Positions 7,385 through 16,189 of a stretch of 64,000 nucleotides of DNA are shown here, in pieces; within the stretch, counting starts at the first letter, position 1; each line of letters begins with the position of its first letter. Made by a program: the position numbers and the translations under genes. Below the pieces are notes generated by a model, which saw only the letters and a program-made list of their open reading frames with translations, was not told the DNA's origin and did no database searches. This DNA is from Tritonibacter mobilis (GTDB taxonomy: Bacteria; Pseudomonadota; Alphaproteobacteria; Rhodobacterales; Rhodobacteraceae), in NCBI RefSeq assembly GCF_001681715.1, contig NZ_LNWY01000019.1, positions 62,001 through 126,000 of the forward strand, written 5' to 3'.

Positions 7385-10300
7385 GTCAGCAACGCCAAGA
7401 TCATCATACCGCCGAGGCACAAAAGCAGCGCGGCCCGGAGGGGGTCTATATCCGTCATCCATGGCAGTGCTTTGCGCAGCACCGCAGGCAACAGACCCGT
7501 TGCCATGGTCCAGCCCAGCGTACAAGCCAACCATACAAGTTGCACAATCCCGCTAAGCGCGATCAGCGCCCGCAAGCGGCGTGCCCCGGCATGTTGCCCG
7601 GCGGCCATGGCCCGCTTCAGCGACTGCATCGGGCGGGCAATGTCGGCCTGTATCGCCACCAATGCGGGCACCACCAGCAACACGAGGAACATGCCAAATC
7701 CAAGGCCATAGACCAGCGTGATGACGGTGGGTTTCAGAAACTGCGCCTGTTGCGAGGTCTCATACATCAGCGGCGCCAGCCCCAGCACGGTCGTCAGCGT
7801 GGTCAGCATCACCGGCCGCAACCGGTCCGCCGCCCCATCTATGATCGACGGGATCAACCCGCGCTCCTGCGCGTATTCGTCGATGGTCGAGACCAGCACG
7901 ATGGAATCGTTGATGATGATCCCGGTCATCCCCAACAGCCCCACGACGGTGAACATGCTCATCGGCAGCTCCCACAGGTGGTGGCCCCAGATGGTCCCGA
8001 CGAGGCCAAACGGGATGATCGCCATCACCACGATCGGGCGCGTCCAGCTGGAGAAGATCCAGCACAGCACCAGATAAATTCCGGTGAGGCACAGGATCAG
8101 CCCGGTGCGCGCATCGCTTAGGAACTCGTCCTCCTGTTCGCTGAGACCCGACAGACGGAACTCGATCTGGCGCTCCTCGGCGATCTTGGGCAGGATCTCG
8201 GTTTCCAGCGCCGCGATGATGGCCTCGGCCTGCACCGGATCATCCTCGGAAATGTCGCCGGTAACGGAAATCAGCCGCACCCCGTTTTCGCGCCGTACCG
8301 TTGAGAACCCGGTGCGCTGGCTGACGGTCACGACATCCGCAAGCGGCACATAAATCCCCGACGGCGCGCGCATCTGCGTACGTTCCAGAAAGTCCGCTGT
8401 CAGCTCGCCTTCGGGGAGTTCCACTCGGATCTGGGCAGAGCGCGGCCCGTCTGGGTATGTGGCAGCCTCTATCCCGTTCAGACGCCGCCGCAGGGCCTGA
8501 CTAAGGTTTTCAATAGTGAAATTGAGCGCCTGACCCTGCGGTGTAAGATCCAGAACCAGCTCTTCCTTGTCATAGGCGAGGTTGTCCTCCACCGCCGAAA
8601 CCTCGGGATAGCGGGTCAGCGCGGCTTTCAGATCTTCTGCGGCGGCCTTCAGCGTGGTGACATCGGCGCCATAGAACTGCACATCCAGCGCATCACCGCC
8701 GGGACCAGAGCGCCAGCCACGGAAGGACACCACCTCGGTCAGGGGCAATTGCACCACGCGCTCCTGCAACTCGCCCACAAAGGCAAAGCTCGAATAGGGG
8801 CGCAGGTCCGCATCGATCAGCTCGATGGCGATGCTGCCCAAGAGGTCGCTGTCCTTGGTTTCAGTCCCCGCAAGGCCCCGGCCCGTGTTGCCGCCCACTT
8901 CGGCCATGACAAAATCGACAGGATTGCGGCCATAGCGTTCCTCATATTCCGCTCCCAACACCTCGACCGTGCGCTGAAATTCACGCATCTGCTCCAGCGT
9001 ATCGGCGCGGGTGGCACCTTCGACCATGGCAAAATTGCCGGACACCGATGCCCGCTCCGGCGCGTTGAAGAACCGCCAGCTGACATCGCCCTTAATGAAC
9101 AGCGCCATCTGGCTGGCCAGCAGCACAAAGGCGCCCGCCACCACCACGTAGCGCGCTCGGACCACACCGACCATCAGCGGCCGGAACAACTGGCCCCGGC
9201 ACCAGCGAAAGCCCCGGTTCACCACCCGGTTTGGCGCATCATACCAATGCCGCTCGCTGGTGTGGGCCAGGGCGTGCGCCATATGGTTGGGCAGGATCAG
9301 GAAACATTCCATCAGGCTCGCCGCCAGCACCGCAATGACGGTAAAGGGAATGTCGGCGATCAACTCGCCAAACCGCCCGCCAATTGCGGTCAGGCCAAAA
9401 AAGGCGATCACGGTTGTAAGCGTCGCGGCGAAGACCGGCATCGCCATGCGCCGGGCAGCGTTTTCGGCGGCGATCATTGGCGGCTCGCCCAAGCGGCGGG
9501 CGCGGAAATCTGCGTGTTCGCCCACCACGATGGCGTCATCCACCACAATCCCCAGCGTGATAATCAGGCCAAAGAGCGAGATCATATTGATCGTCAGCCC
9601 GCCGATATACATCAGCGCAATGGCGGCAAACATGGCCGCCGGGATGCCAGCGGCCACCCAAAATGCAATGCGGGCATTGAGGAACAAAAACAGCAGGATT
9701 ACCACCAGCCCGAGGCCCATCAGCCCGTTGTCGACCAGAATATCGAGCCGCCCGGTGATTGCCTCGGCACGGGTGCGAATAAGCGAAACCTCCACCCCCT
9801 GCGGCAGCGACAGGTTCATCTCGGCCACGACGTCCTCGACCTGCCGCTGGATCTTGATTGCATCGCCCTGATCAGAGCGGTCCACCCGGATCGACATGGC
9901 CCGGTTCTCGCCGACAAAATAACTGCGCTGACGATCCACGCCCTCGACCCGGATTGTGGCCACGTCGCCAATCGTCAGCGCCGATCCATCCGCCTCGGAG
10001 CGCAGGACGACCGCCTCCAGTTCCTCGGGTGTGCGTTTCTGGGTGCCGGTACGCACGCGGGCGTTTGCGCCCTCGACCTCGCCCGCCGGGTTGATCTCCA
10101 CCTCGGCGGCGATCACCGACGCAATCTCCGCCATGGTGATGTCATGGGCAATGAGCTGACTGGAGGGCACCTCGACAATGGTGCGGGGGGCGGCGACACC
10201 GCGAATGGTGGTGCGGGTGACGCCCACCTCAAAAAGCCGCAGGATCAGCTCATCCGCCAACAGCCCCAGTTGCTGCGCCCCGACCGGGCCAGTGATGACG

Positions 10301-10743
10301 ATATCGGTGACCCGGTCACGCCAGATCGCGCGCTCGACCTCCGGATCTTCGGCGTCTTCGGGCAGGGTGGTGACCGCATCGACCGCGTTTTGCACATCAT
10401 CGGTGGCGCGCGCCATGTCCCAGCCGGGTTCAAAGTCGATGTCGATCACCGCGCGTCCCTCGCGCGAGGATGATCGCGTGTCCTCAACACCGTCGACGGC
10501 CAGCAGGGCAGGTTCCAGCGCCTGTACGATGGCGCTGTCGACATCCTCTGGTCCCGCACCTTCCCAGACGATGGAAACATCGACAGATTCCACAATCACA
10601 TCGGGAAAGAACTGTGCCCGCATATTGGGAATTGCAGCTGCGCCCAACACCAGAAGGAGCATCAGCAACAGGTTCGCCGCCGTGCGGTGGCGGGTGAAAT
10701 AGCTCAGGATGCCGCTGGCCTTGTCGGTCGATTTGCTCGCCAT
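7330..10743 (-). CDS. RND-family efflux transporter permease (AcrB-like)
   Basis: The 1137-residue product is an inner-membrane proton-driven pump of the HAE-type RND family. It has the N-terminal helix (about 25-45), FFPDVIVE, two periplasmic loops and two sets of transmembrane helices. GIVVDDAIVVGEHAD in TM4 keeps the paired proton-relay aspartates. The TM10 site reads GIIINDSIVLVS, with Asn where AcrB has its relay lysine. Beyond the usual end (near residue 1040) there is an extra tail of roughly 95 residues with two more helices. It follows its adaptor gene by 75 bases. Substrates are unknown; no outer-membrane factor gene is adjacent. Confidence 0.93.
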   Translation of the reverse strand: MASKSTDKASGILSYFTRHRTAANLLLMLLLVLGAAAIPNMRAQFFPDVIVESVDVSIVWEGAGPEDVDSAIVQALEPALLAVDGVEDTRSSSREGRAVIDIDFEPGWDMARATDDVQNAVDAVTTLPEDAEDPEVERAIWRDRVTDIVITGPVGAQQLGLLADELILRLFEVGVTRTTIRGVAAPRTIVEVPSSQLIAHDITMAEIASVIAAEVEINPAGEVEGANARVRTGTQKRTPEELEAVVLRSEADGSALTIGDVATIRVEGVDRQRSYFVGENRAMSIRVDRSDQGDAIKIQRQVEDVVAEMNLSLPQGVEVSLIRTRAEAITGRLDILVDNGLMGLGLVVILLFLFLNARIAFWVAAGIPAAMFAAIALMYIGGLTINMISLFGLIITLGIVVDDAIVVGEHADFRARRLGEPPMIAAENAARRMAMPVFAATLTTVIAFFGLTAIGGRFGELIADIPFTVIAVLAASLMECFLILPNHMAHALAHTSERHWYDAPNRVVNRGFRWCRGQLFRPLMVGVVRARYVVVAGAFVLLASQMALFIKGDVSWRFFNAPERASVSGNFAMVEGATRADTLEQMREFQRTVEVLGAEYEERYGRNPVDFVMAEVGGNTGRGLAGTETKDSDLLGSIAIELIDADLRPYSSFAFVGELQERVVQLPLTEVVSFRGWRSGPGGDALDVQFYGADVTTLKAAAEDLKAALTRYPEVSAVEDNLAYDKEELVLDLTPQGQALNFTIENLSQALRRRLNGIEAATYPDGPRSAQIRVELPEGELTADFLERTQMRAPSGIYVPLADVVTVSQRTGFSTVRRENGVRLISVTGDISEDDPVQAEAIIAALETEILPKIAEERQIEFRLSGLSEQEDEFLSDARTGLILCLTGIYLVLCWIFSSWTRPIVVMAIIPFGLVGTIWGHHLWELPMSMFTVVGLLGMTGIIINDSIVLVSTIDEYAQERGLIPSIIDGAADRLRPVMLTTLTTVLGLAPLMYETSQQAQFLKPTVITLVYGLGFGMFLVLLVVPALVAIQADIARPMQSLKRAMAAGQHAGARRLRALIALSGIVQLVWLACTLGWTMATGLLPAVLRKALPWMTDIDPLRAALLLCLGGMMILALLTYVIGALGATRDSSRRAI

Positions 10744-10818
10744 GAGAATTCACCTGTTGCTGTCGCTTATGAGGGCCTGCCCCACGGCGAACGGTGGACT
10801 TGCGGCTGAGGTCGCCCC

Positions 10819-12282
10819 TCAGCCGCCCCTGTTCTGTTCAATTCGGTCGATAAGCGTGGCAGGAACCCGCGGCTGATCGAGCTGCGCCAGCACACGCGTT
10901 TTCACCGCGCTTGGCATACGGCCATTATCGGTAACGATGGCTTTCAACTGGGCGCGGCGTTCATCTGTCAGCTCGATGAGGTCAGGTTCCACCGCTTGCG
11001 CGGCGTTGTCCGCGCCCTTGGTCAGGGGGCGGACTTTAATACCGGCCCCCAGCAAGGGAGTGCGTCCGGTGACCACTTGGCGACCATTCAGCCCATCACC
11101 ACGCACGAGGATCTCATCTCCCTGACGGCGCACCAATTCCACCTGTACCTCTTCAAGACGATCATCATCGCCCAAAACCAGAACGGTTTGACGCGAATCC
11201 ATCGCTGAGGCTGGCAACCGGGCCAGATTGGCGATCACCGGCTCGCGCACCGTTACGGTGACGAAATCGCCGGGTTTAAAGCCCGTGGCATTGTCCATGC
11301 GGGCATAAATCAGACGTCCAGACTGGCCATCCCCGACCGCACCACTGGCCCGCACAAGCATGCCCTTCGCCTCGATCCCAGCACCAGCAGCGTCCAGTGT
11401 CACAGTGACCTCTGCCGGGATAAGCTGGCCAGTGTCCTCTAGCAGCCGCGCATATTGTGCCGTGGAGACGCGAAAGGCGACCTCCAGCAGGTCCGGATCA
11501 ACCAGTTGCGCAAGGATTTCATTGGCCGAGACCAGTCGCCCCTCGACCAGCGTCACCGCTTGTAATGTGCCGGTAAAGGGCGCCGTGACGGTGGTGTCTT
11601 CAAGGGTGCGCTGCGCCTCGTCCAGCGCGATTTGCGCCCGCGCCACGAGGGTTTGTGCCTGATCCACACGGGCCTCGGCCTGACTTACGGCCTGACGACG
11701 GGTGATCACTGCCTGACGGGCGCTGGTGGCGGTCAGCTCTGCCGCCTCAACCGAGGCTTCGGTGCCGACGCCGCGCGATTTCAGGTCCACTTGCCGCTGA
11801 TACGCCCGTTCCTGTAATTCGGCCTGCATCTGCGCGGTTTCCAACTCGTCCATCGCAAGCCCAAGGGCGCGTCCCGCATCGCGGCTCTCCGCTTCTGCAT
11901 CCATCATGTCTGCTTCGGCGCGGGCCAGCGTGGCCTGTGCGTCGGCCTTGTCTATTTCGACCAGCGTGTCACCCGCAGTGACGCGACCGCCGTCCTGAAA
12001 CCCCTCTGCCAGCGAAATGACGCGGCCTGAGACAGCGGCGCGCAGTTCAAGCGTGCGGCGGCTCTCAACATGGCCAAATCCCGTGAGTTCAGGGCGTTCT
12101 TCTCCCAGTGAGGCCGTGATCACATTCACCGCAAACACCCGTTCGCGTGCGGGCGGCGCGCGCCGCTCTTCTGCGAGGCTGTCCTGTATGGCTGAACTGA
12201 TCAGTTGCAGCGCAAAAAGCGCCAGCGCAATCGTGAGGCCAAGCAAGAACAACCCCGTCACGCTGTGTCGCAGAAATCGCAT
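10819..12282 (-). CDS. RND efflux periplasmic adaptor (HlyD/MFP family)
   Basis: This 487-residue protein links the inner-membrane pump to an outer-membrane channel. It has an N-terminal anchor helix (about residues 6-28), a barrel-sandwich half (GHVESRRTLELRAAVSGRV, DTLVEIDKAD), a long coiled coil rich in Ala, Glu and Gln (about 120-230), the second half-motif TVTAPFTGTLQAVTLVEGRLV, and a beta-barrel region. Two ATGs stand six bases apart; the downstream one has AAAGGG at good distance, while the one at 12288 abuts that site. Same direction as and just upstream of the pump gene, so the two form an operon. Confidence 0.93.
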   Translation of the reverse strand: MRFLRHSVTGLFLLGLTIALALFALQLISSAIQDSLAEERRAPPARERVFAVNVITASLGEERPELTGFGHVESRRTLELRAAVSGRVISLAEGFQDGGRVTAGDTLVEIDKADAQATLARAEADMMDAEAESRDAGRALGLAMDELETAQMQAELQERAYQRQVDLKSRGVGTEASVEAAELTATSARQAVITRRQAVSQAEARVDQAQTLVARAQIALDEAQRTLEDTTVTAPFTGTLQAVTLVEGRLVSANEILAQLVDPDLLEVAFRVSTAQYARLLEDTGQLIPAEVTVTLDAAGAGIEAKGMLVRASGAVGDGQSGRLIYARMDNATGFKPGDFVTVTVREPVIANLARLPASAMDSRQTVLVLGDDDRLEEVQVELVRRQGDEILVRGDGLNGRQVVTGRTPLLGAGIKVRPLTKGADNAAQAVEPDLIELTDERRAQLKAIVTDNGRMPSAVKTRVLAQLDQPRVPATLIDRIEQNRGG

Positions 12283-12400
12283 CCTCATCCCTTTCGGCTG
12301 GCCCGGGTGCGTCCCGGCTGGCCATCTGATGTGTGTCACGCAAAGACCGCGCAAATATAGCACGAACCATATGCTTTACGCTCTTATACGTGACGGCAGA

Positions 12401-12943
12401 TCATTTCCGTCGCAAATGTTCGTCAAGTCTGGGCAAAATTTCTACGAAATTGCAGGGGCGATGCCGGTAATCGAGCTGTTTTTGCAAAATTTCATCCCAG
12501 GCATCTTTGCAGGCACCGGGGCTGCCGGGCAGCGCAAAGAGGTAGGTGCCCTGCGCAACCCCGCCTGTTGCGCGGCTTTGTACGGCTGAGGTGCCGATCT
12601 TTTGCATCGAGACAATGGTGAACACGGTGCCAAAGGCGTCGATTTCTTTTTCATAGACATCGCGATGCGCCTCTACCGTGACATCACGCCCCGTAAGCCC
12701 GGTGCCGCCGGTAGAGATCACCACATCCACGTCTGGGTTTGCGCACCATTGACGCAATTGATCGGCGATGTCGGCACGCTCGTCCGGCAGGATCTGGCGG
12801 TCGGCGAGGGTGTGACCCGCTGCCTGAAGCCGGTCAACCAACACCTGCCCCGAGCGATCCTCATCAAGGCTGCGGCTGTCGGAAACCGTCAGAATGGCGA
12901 TACGGACCGGGATGAATTCCTTGCTGTCATCAATGCGAGACAT
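12401..12943 (-). CDS. moaB: molybdenum cofactor biosynthesis protein MoaB
   Basis: The 180-residue protein belongs to the MoaB/MogA family, which adenylates molybdopterin or supports that step. It shows AILTVSDSRSLDEDRSG near the N-terminus, the binding loop STGGTGLTGRDVT (about 77-89), and FALPGSPGACKDAW. MoaB-type members do not always replace MogA, so the exact step is not certain. It lies 5 bases after the lysE-like gene and is well separated from the main molybdenum-cofactor cluster at 24-28 kb. Confidence 0.95.
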   Translation of the reverse strand: MSRIDDSKEFIPVRIAILTVSDSRSLDEDRSGQVLVDRLQAAGHTLADRQILPDERADIADQLRQWCANPDVDVVISTGGTGLTGRDVTVEAHRDVYEKEIDAFGTVFTIVSMQKIGTSAVQSRATGGVAQGTYLFALPGSPGACKDAWDEILQKQLDYRHRPCNFVEILPRLDEHLRRK

Positions 12944-12948
12944 GGCTC

Positions 12949-13572
12949 TCAGGCCCTTTCCAATAGCGCAAGCCGCACTGCGAGGCCTGCAAAAATTCCA
13001 CCTGTGATGCGGCTCATCCAGCGCGCGGCGCGTCCGCCTCCGGCAAAGAGTGCGCGCGCCCGTCCGGCAAAGACGCCAACACCGCCGTTGATCATCACTC
13101 CGCCCAGTCCGATGATCGCGCCGAACACCAAGAACTGACCCAACACCGATCCGGCCTCAGGTCGGATGAATTGCGGCACAAACGCCAATACGAACAGGAT
13201 CACCTTTGGGTTTGTGAGGCTCACCATCAGCCCGGCACGAAAGGCGCGTGATGCACGCACTGCCTGACCGGGGGGCTGCGCGCCGCCGGGGTGCATGATC
13301 GCGCCCCACGCCAGATAAAGCAGATAGGCCACGCCGACCCAGCGGATGATATCAAACAGCGCCGGTTGTGCTGCGACCACTGCCGCAACGCCAAGCCCGG
13401 CCAGCGCCACATGCACCATGCCGCCCGCCGCCACGCCAAGGCTTGCGGCAATGGCAGGGCGCGGGCCGGATTTCAGCCCTTGCCCGAGGCAGAACATCAT
13501 ATCCGCACCGGGGGTGACGTTGAGCGCGAGCGCGGCTGGGACAAATGCGGCAAATGTGGAGAGCGCAATCAT
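12949..13572 (-). CDS. LysE/RhtB family amino-acid exporter
   Basis: The 207-residue product has about six hydrophobic segments and the family signature NVTPGADMMFCLGQGLKSG close to the N-terminus (usual form TPGP), with GVAAGGMVHVALAGLG and MVSLTNPKVILFVLAFVPQF further on. The family exports amino acids or similar metabolites across the inner membrane; the substrate is unknown. Its start overlaps the phosphoesterase stop by four bases (ATGA) and it precedes moaB by five bases, so these genes are co-transcribed. Confidence 0.9.
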   Translation of the reverse strand: MIALSTFAAFVPAALALNVTPGADMMFCLGQGLKSGPRPAIAASLGVAAGGMVHVALAGLGVAAVVAAQPALFDIIRWVGVAYLLYLAWGAIMHPGGAQPPGQAVRASRAFRAGLMVSLTNPKVILFVLAFVPQFIRPEAGSVLGQFLVFGAIIGLGGVMINGGVGVFAGRARALFAGGGRAARWMSRITGGIFAGLAVRLALLERA

Positions 13573-14168
13573 TGCGACACCTCAAACCAATTGGGCGTCG
13601 GGCCAAGGTTGGCGCATTGCGTCGCTCCGATCTGACCGCGATAGCCCCAGCAATCATGCACATGGCCATAGACCGCAAGTTTCGGCTGCAAGGTCTGGAT
13701 CGCGGCGAGGATGCTTTCGGAACCAATCGACAGCCCCGCTGACGTGGTATCGCCTGCGTCTTTTGGTGGCGAATGCGTCACCAGAATGTCGATCTCGCCC
13801 GCTTTGGCCAGTTCCCGCGCGGCGGCGCGGTCAGAAAGATCAAAGGACCAATCGCCAAAGGGCGTCTCCGGGATGCCACCGCCAAGACCAAAGATGCGCA
13901 GCCCTTCGACCTCTGCGGCCTGACCATGCAGCACGGTCATGAAGGGCAGGGCACATCCATGCAGCTCTTCGGCGCTTTCGGCGTTGCCGGGCACCACCAC
14001 CATGGGGGCAGCAATACCGGCAAGCATCTCCATCGCGCGCGGCAGGCCTTGGCGTGTGTTGCAGAAATCGCCAGCGCCAATCACCAGATCCGCCCCGACA
14101 CTGGCGGTGACCAGATCTACGGCCAACTCCTCGACCAGATGCAAATCGGAAAATGCGAGGATTTTCAT
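13569..14168 (-). CDS. metallophosphoesterase family protein
   Basis: The 199-residue protein has the calcineurin-like order of metal motifs: FSDLHL at residues 6-11, GAGDFCN, PGNAES, THSPPKDAG and VYGHVHDCWG. These bind two metal ions in hydrolases that cut phosphate mono- or diesters. The small size and layout resemble YfcE/cyclic-nucleotide phosphodiesterase-like members. The ATG giving MKILAFSDLH is used; a TTG two codons upstream is an alternative. It is coupled to the lysE-like gene by an ATGA overlap. Confidence 0.88.
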   Translation of the reverse strand: MKILAFSDLHLVEELAVDLVTASVGADLVIGAGDFCNTRQGLPRAMEMLAGIAAPMVVVPGNAESAEELHGCALPFMTVLHGQAAEVEGLRIFGLGGGIPETPFGDWSFDLSDRAAARELAKAGEIDILVTHSPPKDAGDTTSAGLSIGSESILAAIQTLQPKLAVYGHVHDCWGYRGQIGATQCANLGPTPNWFEVSQ

Positions 14169-14192
14169 GGGCAAGGGTCCTTGATGCGGTGG

Positions 14193-14960
14193 TCAGTTCT
14201 GACTGTTGAGGCGTGCGCGCAATTCCAGCAAATCGGCCCAAGCCTGTCGCTTGGCAGAGGCTTGTCGCAACAAATAAGCAGGGTGGAACATTGGGATCAC
14301 CGGCTTGCCCCAGGCTTGGGCCCAATTGCCGCGCAGCCGCGTGATGCCCCGTTTGCCCAGTACGGCCTGACAGGAGATATTGCCCATCAACACCAGCACG
14401 TCTGGTTGCGCCAGCGCCACATGGCGCTCGAGGAAGGGCACCAGCATCGCAATTTCTGCAGGCAGCGGGTCGCGGTTCTGAGGCGGACGCCACGGTAGCA
14501 CATTGGTGATATAGACGTTCTCGTTGCGGCTTAGGTCAATGGCGGCAAGCATTTTGTCCAGCAACTGCCCGGCGCGGCCCACAAAGGGTTTGCCTTGCAG
14601 ATCCTCGTCCCGGCCCGGTGCTTCGCCAATGATCATCACACGCGCACCGGCCTGACCATCTGAGAACACCAGATTGCGCGCCCCGCGTTTGAGGTCGCAA
14701 TGTTCGAAAGTCTCAAGAGCGGCCCGCAAGCTTGGTAGTGCATCAGCGGATTTGGCGAGTTTTGCAGCTTCGGCCACGGGATCGACCGATTTGGGCTTCA
14801 CCGGGGCGGGCGGGGCCTCCGCTCCGCGTGCGGCTTTAGGCTTTTGGTCCTGTAGCTCGTACCTGTTGATGGGCGCATCCATCATGGCTTCGGTAGCGCC
14901 AAGCTCTACCTGCCACTCCAACAGCGCCTTTGCGCTCCAATAATCCAGCTCCGATTCCAT
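14193..14960 (-). CDS. uracil-DNA glycosylase, family-4-like, with most Fe-S cysteines missing
   Basis: The 255-residue protein has an N-terminal Ala/Pro-rich region (about 1-75) and a uracil-DNA glycosylase domain. GEAPGRDEDLQGKPFVGRAGQLL is the active-site block, NVLPWRPPQNRDP the second and MFHPAYLLRQ the third. Family 4 enzymes bind a 4Fe-4S cluster with four cysteines. Here the first pair reads FEHC (one Cys kept), NVVKCRPP is NVLPWRPP, and the Cys of the following helix is Leu (EIAMLVPFL). So the cluster is probably absent. The enzyme should still remove uracil from DNA. It lies 24 bases before the phosphoesterase gene. Confidence 0.88.
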   Translation of the reverse strand: MESELDYWSAKALLEWQVELGATEAMMDAPINRYELQDQKPKAARGAEAPPAPVKPKSVDPVAEAAKLAKSADALPSLRAALETFEHCDLKRGARNLVFSDGQAGARVMIIGEAPGRDEDLQGKPFVGRAGQLLDKMLAAIDLSRNENVYITNVLPWRPPQNRDPLPAEIAMLVPFLERHVALAQPDVLVLMGNISCQAVLGKRGITRLRGNWAQAWGKPVIPMFHPAYLLRQASAKRQAWADLLELRARLNSQN

Positions 14961-15020
14961 GGCTCACACAGTAGACCGCTGCTGAACAAAGGAAAACGCC
15001 CATTGCGCCTCGGGTGGCAT

Positions 15021-15980
15021 TCAGCTGTCGCGCGGGGCTGCAGCGCGGCGCAGGCGGTCGTTTATCGCGATGCCAAGGCCATGTTCCGGCACCGGAGCCA
15101 CCGCAATCGGGCGCTCCATCGCATCGAGTTGGTGCAGATACCCAAAGAGATTCGCCGCCGCCTCATTCAGATCACCACTGGGCGAGAGGTTCAGATCAAA
15201 CGCACCCGGGCCAAACCCCAGCGACACTTCACCGGGGGCAAAATCGCGCGCCGCCAGTCGCACGCTGGCGTTTGGTGCGTAATGGGATTGCAACTGCCCC
15301 GGCGCGGTCAGGGGATCTGCGGCGTTTCGCTCGGCCAACCGATAGCCAAGGGTGGTCTCAATATCCTCAGCCGCCAGCCCACCGGGGCGCAACAGCACAG
15401 GGGCATCCCCCGCCAGCCCGAGGATGGTGGATTCCACACCAACCCCACAGGGACCATCGTCAAGGATCGCGGCGATTTTACCTCCGAGGCCTGCGCGGAC
15501 ATGGGCGGCGGTTGTCGGGCTGATCCGGCCTGATGGATTGGCCGAGGGGGCTGCAATGGGACGGGCCACCGCTGCCAGAAGATCACGCGCGCAGGCTTTG
15601 GCCGGGACCCGCACCGCCAAGGTATCAAGACCTGCGGTCACCAGAGGCGACACAGGGTGATCCGGGCGCAATGGCAAAACCAGCGTCAACGGGCCGGGCC
15701 AAAAGGCTGCCGCCATTGCTTCGGCCCACTCATTCCACTGCACCAAGGTCTGCGCCGCCGCAACATCAGCCACATGGGCAATCAGCGGATTGAACGATGG
15801 CCGCCCTTTGGTGGCGTAGATCGCTGCCACCGCCGCGCCATTGGTGGCATCCGCGCCAAGGCCGTAAACAGTCTCTGTTGGGAATGCCACCAGCTGGCCT
15901 GCCGCAAGCAGTTCCGCGGCACGGGCAATGCCCTCGGGCGCTGCGGTCAGCGCTTCGGTGTTATGTGTGGCATCGGTCAT
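15021..15980 (-). CDS. threonylcarbamoyl-AMP synthase (Sua5/TsaC2 type)
   Basis: The 319-residue protein makes threonylcarbamoyl-AMP for the t6A37 modification of ANN-decoding tRNAs. It has the YrdC domain: PTETVYGLGADATN (residues about 36-49), KGRPSFNPLIAHV, PGPLTLVLPL, AVRVPAK and SANPSGRISPTTA. A Sua5 C-terminal domain follows (about 225-319), preceded by the linker SHYAPNASVRL. That makes it the two-domain form rather than the short TsaC. Start is uncertain between this ATG and one four codons upstream. About 60 bases separate it from the downstream glycosylase gene. Confidence 0.93.
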   Translation of the reverse strand: MTDATHNTEALTAAPEGIARAAELLAAGQLVAFPTETVYGLGADATNGAAVAAIYATKGRPSFNPLIAHVADVAAAQTLVQWNEWAEAMAAAFWPGPLTLVLPLRPDHPVSPLVTAGLDTLAVRVPAKACARDLLAAVARPIAAPSANPSGRISPTTAAHVRAGLGGKIAAILDDGPCGVGVESTILGLAGDAPVLLRPGGLAAEDIETTLGYRLAERNAADPLTAPGQLQSHYAPNASVRLAARDFAPGEVSLGFGPGAFDLNLSPSGDLNEAAANLFGYLHQLDAMERPIAVAPVPEHGLGIAINDRLRRAAAPRDS

Positions 15981-16189
15981 GGTGGGGTACATCTCGGGGT
16001 AAAATTCAGGCTTGGCCGTTCCGTCACTTCCTCGGTGACGCCGCGTTTTGATTGCGCTGCCGCCGGGGCTGTTTACGAAATCGACCAAGGCACAGTAAAT
16101 AACGGCTCGCAGTCCGGAAGCCAAGCGGCTCCGGTCTTGGGTCTGAAGGCTGCGCCATGACGCCCGCCAGGATGAGAAGAGGTCCCCCG

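Noticed and set aside
8749-10473. 574-codon plus-strand frame opposite the RND pump
   Set aside because: Histidine/glutamine-rich translation typical of an antisense shadow of a GC-rich membrane protein gene.
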